A model generated the notes under the pieces. It had not been told where the DNA came from. It did not search any database and saw nothing but the letters and a program-made list of their open reading frames with translations. A program made the position numbers and the translations under genes. Shown piece after piece: positions 58,460 through 64,000 of a stretch of DNA of 64,000 nucleotides; within the stretch, counting starts at the first letter, position 1; every line of letters begins with the position of its first letter. This stretch comes from Aphrophora alni. Lineage: Eukaryota; Arthropoda; Insecta; Hemiptera; Aphrophoridae. The stretch is from the NCBI GenBank assembly GCA_963513935.1, contig OY740765.1:144773618-144837617 (forward strand). The letters are read 5' to 3'.

Positions 58460-58630
58460 TTAAAATTTGCATGAAATGGTAATGTTATGTTTGTCGTCTG
58501 AACTGTACTGGTCCATTTGGCAATAGAACTCTACGGATCCTTGAGAGTTTAGGACCTGGTTGTGTCCGTCTAGCAGCCAGTGTTCTGTGCGCCGCATCTC
58601 CAGTTGATAATGGTCAGAAGAGTTTGACAT
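58460..58630 (-). CDS. Possible small exon or decayed coding fragment, 56 codons
   Basis: The minus strand from an ATG reads MSNSSDHYQLEMRRTEHWLL then DGHNQVLNSQGSVEFYCQMD to a TAA. The sequence is less AT-rich and polar, unlike chance frames nearby. The plus strand is also open for ~43 codons here (GNRTLRILESLGPGCVRLAA..), so strand is uncertain. No family recognised and no convincing splice pair, although ..CTATAG|AG precedes the ATG. Confidence 0.25.
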   Translation of the reverse strand: MSNSSDHYQLEMRRTEHWLLDGHNQVLNSQGSVEFYCQMDQYSSDDKHNITISCKF

Positions 58631-58878
58631 CTCTATAGGTTATCCGCTGAGCGGAATATTTTTCGCTACATTCTTTCGCTTCCTGCACTCTTATATATGT
58701 TGCTGACACTCTGCCTAAAGGTTAAAGGGGACTGCATACTTCTGCATTGCCTATATACTACCGATAGTAATATAAGGAACATTTATTCAGGTTAGGTTAT
58801 TCCTAACTTTCTGAAATTGTTACCACTATTTCCTAACACTGTCAAACACATTTTAGACCTAGATCTATTACAATATGT

Positions 58879-58888
<10 letters not shown>

Positions 58889-58917
<29 letters not shown>
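58889..58917. repeat. (AT)n microsatellite
   Basis: About 14 AT units. Confidence 0.9.
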
Positions 58918-58920
<3 letters not shown>

Positions 58921-59018
58921 TTTTTAATAGATTATGTTTATTTTGTTAACAATATTTACACATTTTTAGCTGTTGCAAGAGCATATTTGCATCTACATAA
59001 AAAAATCAAAGATTCCAC

Positions 59019-59020
<2 letters not shown>

Positions 59021-59063
<43 letters not shown>

Positions 59064-59110
59064 CCCCTCCCTCCCTCTCCCACCCTACCTCTCCCCCCTC
59101 CCCCCCCACT

Positions 59111-59180
<70 letters not shown>
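59021..59180 (+). repeat. (CT)n microsatellite with C-rich centre
   Basis: CT runs at about 59021-59060 and 59116-59180 flank a CCCTCC/CCCCCC centre. Serine/leucine frames across it are artefacts. Confidence 0.95.
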
Positions 59181-59185
<5 letters not shown>

Positions 59186-59199
59186 ATTTTAGATTCGAT

Positions 59200-59820
59200 T
59201 GTTACAGGGCCCGTTTACAGCCCGGTATAAGTATTTTAGTTGTTGATTGTTAAGTTTTACAAATATTTTAAAAGTTGTTAACATTTGCGTCCCTTTTACA
59301 GCCTTGTATTATTGCAGGAGGACAGTATTTATAATTTTTAACGTTTGATAGACAAACATACGGACGTAATGTTCGTTTCGCTCTGTCATTGATTAAATAA
59401 TTTGATCATGACACACGCCGCAACACTTAACAAAGAAGAGTTCCAAGAACATTCTTTAAAACCAGTATATCTTCAATGTTTTTACAGGCCTAGGTTAGTA
59501 CAGTTTCCATAATCGGAATGAAGGAAAGGTCATGATCTACGTTGCTGCTAGTCGTGTGTCATCGAGGTCATTTCAAGTTCCTTGTTTGTACAGATTTATC
59601 CGATACTAATCGTGATTAGAATGTTCGAAAGGAAATTTAATAAGTTTATCTATCAAGGGCCTCTTGGTCTCTCCGTTATCTTAGTTAGTTTTGAGATATG
59701 GGATTCCAACTAACGTGTAAATCTTTTATTTAAATAACCTTGAGACAGCAAAAGTTACCGGTTTTATTGTTTCGTGTAGTTTAAACCTCTTAAGTCGTCT
59801 TCCCCGTATGAAACTTATTG
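59200..59820. other. AT-rich stretch, no gene recognised
   Basis: Nothing delimited. AGGAGGACAGTATTTATA near 59320 echoes the inverted repeat at 50700. Confidence 0.45.
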
Positions 59821-59821
59821 A

Positions 59822-59950
59822 ATCATGGTACTTACCCACTCCCACCGTACACCTTACAGTGTAATACAAGGAGATCCTCTATATGTAATACTCACAAGTT
59901 GGTTTCTTAGGCATTGTGATAAATGTTGAATTGATGTGATCAAGAATAGC
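59822..59950 (+). repeat. Dispersed repeat family C
   Basis: ATCATGGTACTTACCCACTC, ACAGTGTAATACAAGGAGAT, CAAGTTGGTTTCTTAGGC and ATTGTGATAAATGTTGAATT match the block at 41372. Confidence 0.6.
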
Positions 59951-60659
59951 TTCAAAGGGTCTCGTAACTGTGAGAATATCACATTTTCATGGCAGGTAAG
60001 GTTATAAAACTTCGCTATTTGTCATTGTAGAGAGGTGAAGTTGCTACCATAACAGGCACAATTGAAATCTGCAATTTTAAACTTATTTAGTAGTAACATA
60101 TTTGTTCTACTTACGTCTGCTCATCCAAAATTGTTTCAATGCATTACGGCCGTTTCGACTATTTATTCAGCCATGGTCACATGCGTTATTTTCGGTACTA
60201 TATATAGCATATATCTCGTCAACATTGTTATAAAATCATTTAAAACATTAGTACGTATTTGACACACATTTATTACACTAACACGTTTATTTACACACTT
60301 TAATTTCTTTTAAAAAACTCTTGTTTAGTTTATACGGAAATAACTTTACATAATCGACCGTATCCGGCTGTGATTAAAACTGTACACAGTAACTTATTTA
60401 GTAGGTTGAAGGTTGAATAATACAAGAAATATAAACACAAAATTTTAATATGGCCACGATTTTGACATTTTCAATTAGTTTTTTTCTGAATTTCAAATGA
60501 GTTTTATATGAGCACACTATAGTCCTCTCACAGTTTTTGTAGTCGCTATCGTGCTTACGTAGAGGGAATATTACGTAGATGGTCGGTGTGTAGAATATTA
60601 CTTTCCGCTTCCTTATGTTAGTAAAAAAAAACATAGTTTGACGATTATCAATCTCACCC

Positions 60660-60865
60660 TACTGGGTAAGTAAAAAAAGGAAGAAAAGACGTAATTTAGT
60701 GATCCCTAGCTCTCGAATACTATAAAAGCGACAGGGTCGGAAGATAACAAAAGTTGGTCAAGGGAGACCTGATAGTGGAAACTAACCCAAGACTACGTAT
60801 GAAAGATGTAGATACAACTAGTGTCCATATTGCCACATCCGTACTCAGTATAACCTTTGATGCGA
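60660..60865 (+). repeat. Dispersed repeat family A
   Basis: GGAAGAAAAGACGTAATTTAG, TAGCTCTCGAATACTATA, GGGTCGGAAGATAACAAA, CAAGGGAGACCTGATAG, CTAACCCAAGACTACGTATG and ATCCGTACTCAGTATAA follow the family order. CTACTGGGTAAGT just upstream is a family C word. Confidence 0.65.
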
Positions 60866-61305
60866 GTAAAATAAGGTGAAACACTTTGGTAATGGAGGGG
60901 GGGGGGTGTTTTTTGTTGCTTAAATGAATTCTTAGAGACGTTTTAATGTTATAGACATTTGATTCCCTATTTAGGAGATGAGATTATCCTTTATATTATA
61001 GAGATAAGTTTGATAATAGTTCAAAATGTCAATCTCCATGAATTTGACTGATCGTCACATTTCATGGGCTCAGGAAACAGAAAAAGATTTTCGAAATGCC
61101 GTCCGTCCATCGTTGTTCACATTAGTACGTAAGCAAGATGGCGCCCACAAAAATTAATGTAAAAAAAACATGCAATTAGGTGTATTGAAGCCCAGAAAAA
61201 TCCAAAGATAGCGGCCATAACATTTTATAAACATTTTATTTTGTCGATATTTTGTGTTATTCAACTTATAAACACATTAAATTAAATACATATTTGCAGA
61301 TTTCA

Positions 61306-61756
61306 GGGGTCTTTTCTATTATACGACCGCATGGCTCAAATTATTTTCCATACTAACAGAATGATGATAAAGTAGGTTTTCTCACCTTAATTGATAAAAT
61401 AAATGGTTTTATTGTTTTTCACAAAACACACAAATATACAAAATAGAAAAACACACTAACACAAATTAATTACATGTGAACGTTTTTATGACTTTTACAC
61501 TTATGGTTAGGTCAGGTTATGTTAGGTTTTACACTTCTGGTGGACAAAATACTACAATATCTTTGATAATTTGATCGAACAGATCAGTTTCTTGGTGGTG
61601 TTTCCGCCATAGAAATTCACACAAGTAAGAGTCAAGCATGTCCCTGCTTGTGCCACATGTCAGACCTAACATGACATGTGAGAAAGCCTACTTTATTATC
61701 ATTCTGTTAGTATAGAAAATAATTTGAGCCATGCGGTCGTATAATAGAAAAGACCC
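61306..61756 (-). mobile_element. Merlin/ISXO2-related MITE (family ii), copy 2
   Basis: 451 bp with ~70-bp inverted ends (GGGGTCTTTTCTATTATACG..GCATGGCTCAAATTATTTTC) and a 7-bp direct repeat, GATTTCA, at 61299-61305 and 61757-61763. The same minus-strand transposase-tail segment as at 24509 is present. The right arm is complete here, unlike copy 1. An 8-bp duplication with one changed base is possible. Confidence 0.8.
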
Positions 61757-61844
61757 GATTTCAATTCTGTATATAATGGTACCAACCTCACACCTCTACG
61801 GTGATAAACAGCTAAGTTAGTCAAAAGTTATTTCTAACCTCGAC

Positions 61845-62010
61845 CTCTCAACAAAATGTGATATTAGTATAGTTACAAGATCCGGGAGGGACGAGTCTCC
61901 GACACGAGGAAGACTTTTTAAATACATACACATCGACGCAACGTTAAGAAAATATTGATTTACACAAATACAATGTTTAGAAAACCTGTCTAACAACGGA
62001 GTTATAATTT
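61845..62010 (+). repeat. Decayed relative of the 13455-14063 frame
   Basis: AAATGTGATATTAGTATAGTTAC.. and ..ACGTTAAGAAAATATTGATTTAC..TAGAAAACCTGT parallel the start of the 202-codon frame, showing that frame belongs to a repeat family. Confidence 0.5.
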
Positions 62011-62032
62011 GATTGGTGTAGCTCGTGTATCA

Positions 62033-62065
62033 CTGAAGAGGACGACCTTGTCGTTGAAACGCGTC
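62033..62065 (+). ncRNA. Hammerhead-like motif (CTGAAGA..GAAACGCGTC)
   Basis: CTGAAGAGGACGACCTTGTC then GTTGAAACGCGTC. Both core blocks fit, stem II is ACGAC/GTCGT with a CTT loop, and the tail GAAACGCGTC is identical to that at 51718-51747. It follows directly on the 61845-62010 repeat, so that repeat may be the body of the element whose end it marks. Confidence 0.5.
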
Positions 62066-62069
62066 TGAT

Positions 62070-63150
62070 ACTTAGGCGTATTTTTTATGAGAATTGTGTT
62101 CTGTGTGTTTGTTATACTGTATAATTTTTCTCATAAGTCAAGCTCAACATTTAATATGTCTAACAACGGTTTTAAGAAAATTTACCAATTTCCTAAGATC
62201 CCTACATCTCCCAATACAGTTTAACATTTCTTAAACGGCGCAAGTTGAATTGTTTTTTCTTCATTTGTACGTCCGGGATAGACCTTACTTACTTGACAGC
62301 CTGTGTATCACCTATAATCTGCAAGCAGTCATTGATCATCCTGTATCTATGTGCAACGTCACTCTTCAAGTATTATTTGTAACAAACAAATCTATCTTTA
62401 TTCGTTGCATAACACCCGAGTGAGTCCGTTGTTACGTCACAAATTCCTGAAATAAATTCCTCCCTTGCCAACTGCGTGATAGAAGTCTTTTAAGTTACTC
62501 TACACCATTGTCTGACACTTTAACTTTTTTTAACAATAGGAAATTAAGACTTTAAAAGACAGAAAAATTATATATATAACAGTTGTGTGCTTTCTTGAGC
62601 GAAGGGTACTAAAGAGGTGACAACTTTGTAGGAGGGGATTAAAATAGGAGTTAAAGGAATCTCTATATGGTCCAGTAGGTGGGGACTCAAAATGTTTAAA
62701 AATAGAAACTAGTTGGTAACGGTGAAAAGTTTTGGGAATCGCTACATCGTACTGTTAAAATGGCTTTGTCCAGATTTAGAGTTGGGTTCCATTTTTTTAA
62801 TTTATCACAAAATGATTAATTATTTTCACACATACAGTATCCTCAAGGTAGGAATGTTTCTGGGGTGGAGGAAAAAAGGAGCCCCCACACTTCGTTTGTT
62901 GCGTTTGCTTTCAGCAGTACAACCCCAATAAAAAAAATATAGACCTCAAATGCTTCTGTGTAAACGCCTACCCTACTTTCGTTTCTTTTATCGGTGTAAA
63001 TAAGAATAAAACGTTTACAAAATAAAACTTTTAAGAATTAACTTTACTTAAACTTTAGGAATTAAATGTAGCTACGCAGTAATTTGCTGAGGGTACTGTA
63101 TGAGTCAGTACTATAAATAATGTTAAGGGATAGGTAAAAAAAAAAGAGTT
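62070..63150. other. AT-rich stretch, no gene recognised
   Basis: A plus-strand frame at 62713-62931 has no recognised motif. A family C fragment (ACATTTCTTAA, reverse) lies near 62184-62235. Confidence 0.45.
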
Positions 63151-63189
63151 GAGTTTTCCGAGGTCCTCAAAAAGGTGTTTTTTTCACGT

Positions 63190-63345
63190 TTTTATTAGTT
63201 CGGTTTCCGTCATATCTGTCTGTCTGTCCGGATGGAATTTTGCAATCGACTTTAAACTAACTTCCCGATAAGCTAGAGACCTGAAATTTTGAACATAGGT
63301 CAGAATTGGATGACAATACAATATTTAGTTGGTTTCTTGTTTCTA
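63190..63345 (+). repeat. Dispersed repeat with GTCTGTCTGTCCGGATGG
   Basis: CCGTCATATCTGTCTGTCTG, CAATCGACTTTAAACTAACT, TCCCGATAAGCTAGAGACC and GGATGACAATACAATATTTAG match, in reverse, 49490-49620. Sequences of this kind commonly form 3' parts of non-LTR elements in insects, but no coding part was seen. Confidence 0.5.
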
Positions 63346-63773
63346 CATTTGTTTAAACATTAGTTAAAACACATTGCAATGAAGATGCCATGGATACATT
63401 TACAATTTGTAATGGAGAAGGATCTGACATTGTATTGTTTTAATTCATGTACATGAAAAAATACATTTTGTTACTTCTTTAGTTTGATTTTCTGAGTTAC
63501 AAGACTAATAGAACTATTATAGGTAATATTTTGAATTTCAGACATTTGCAGCTAAACATGATGTGAAATGCATTGGGAATTTCCTATATATGTTCCTGTC
63601 AGAGTCTCATCAATATATACAAAACCGATTGAAATCTTTCACACGGACATAAGATTAAAAAACAGAAAATAATAAATCAAATAAAAAAAAGTTTTTAACA
63701 TACCACGTTTTTAAAACGGGCTAAAAAGTATAAAATAATTTTGCATGACCCTTCTACAATTTTGAGGGAGGAT

Positions 63774-64000
63774 TGTTTAGTGGCTATGGATATATTTGGA
63801 ATACTTGGAGAGTAAAACGTTGGGCGCAGCCAGTAAATAATACAAGTAGACAATCCGGATGAATTCACAGCTAATTTCAGTGAATCGAAAATGAGATTCA
63901 CTGTAATTTAATTTATTTACTCCTCCTTAACTATCATAGATTGCCTGCGCCCCACGTTTTTCTCTCCAAGTATTCCAAATATATCCATAGCCACTAAACA
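63774..64000. mobile_element. Foldback/MITE reaching the window edge
   Basis: TGTTTAGTGGCTATGGATAT..GGAATACTTGGAGAG at 63774-63831 is repeated inverted at 63943-64000. Arms are ~58 bp with few mismatches around a ~110-bp centre. The right border coincides with the window end, so the element may be longer and no target duplication can be read. Confidence 0.75.

Noticed and set aside
58973..59230. Serine/leucine repeat frames
   Set aside because: They translate the (CT)n microsatellite.
1..64000. CRISPR array, bacterial operons or rRNA genes
   Set aside because: No regularly spaced direct repeats with unique spacers, no Shine-Dalgarno-linked genes and no rRNA core sequence. The content is eukaryotic.
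30530..64000. Further FEM1 ankyrin exons
   Set aside because: Looked for ankyrin-like G-x-TPL-x-x-A-x-x-x-GH coding on the plus strand. None was found by eye, though a short exon could be missed.

Overview
This window is AT-rich, repeat-dense animal DNA. It shows intron signals, long intergenic stretches, a 200-bp assembly gap, and transposons typical of arthropods: mariner, PIF/Harbinger, Merlin/ISXO2-like, piggyBac, Penelope-like and a probable Mutator-like remnant. A short (TTAGG)n tract, the usual insect telomere unit, and many stray AACCTAACC motifs favour an insect. The species cannot be named from the sequence. Most open frames longer than 60 codons have no support and are not annotated as genes.

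Two host genes can be supported. On the minus strand, exon 1 (20393-20358) and exon 2 (16775-16548) fit together in phase 0 and encode a predicted 87-residue protein I do not recognise. Its promoter region (about 20600-20780) has CCAAT, CRE-like and CACGTG motifs, and its 3.6-kb intron holds a piggyBac-like element. On the plus strand, 30470-30529 is the first coding exon of a FEM1-family ankyrin-repeat gene, followed by a consensus donor. No later FEM1 exon was found, so much or all of the right half of the window is probably FEM1 intron 1.

Region by region. 1-3400 holds no clear gene. 3423-5440 is a decayed mariner transposase that carries a PIF/Harbinger insertion (target duplication TCA) and a Merlin-type insertion (target duplication GTAGTTTT). 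6231-13224 is a cluster of small DNA transposons, including Merlin-type elements with 8- or 9-bp target duplications. 13225-16547 holds the longest open frame (202 codons, unrecognised) and dispersed repeats. 16548-20780 is the two-exon gene. 22494-26382 is another repeat cluster, with an interstitial telomere-like tract and a 95-bp-arm inverted-repeat element. 30200-30529 is the FEM1 start. 31950-32500 is a piggyBac transposase end. 32755-37057 is a giant inverted repeat with arms of about 1.5 kb. 39200-40440 and 54059-55330 are Penelope-like retroelement relics. 45010-45420 is a probable Mutator-like relic. 51072-51990 is a tandem array of a roughly 122-bp unit. 57721-58216 and 63774-64000 are foldback elements.

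Two patterns cut across these features. First, a palindromic module (AGGTTTGGCCAGGT, a TA tract, then its complement, with a conserved flank) recurs five times inside different transposon contexts. Second, hammerhead-ribozyme-like cores (CTGANGA, hairpin, GAAA) recur at the ends of Penelope-like relics and inside foldback structures.
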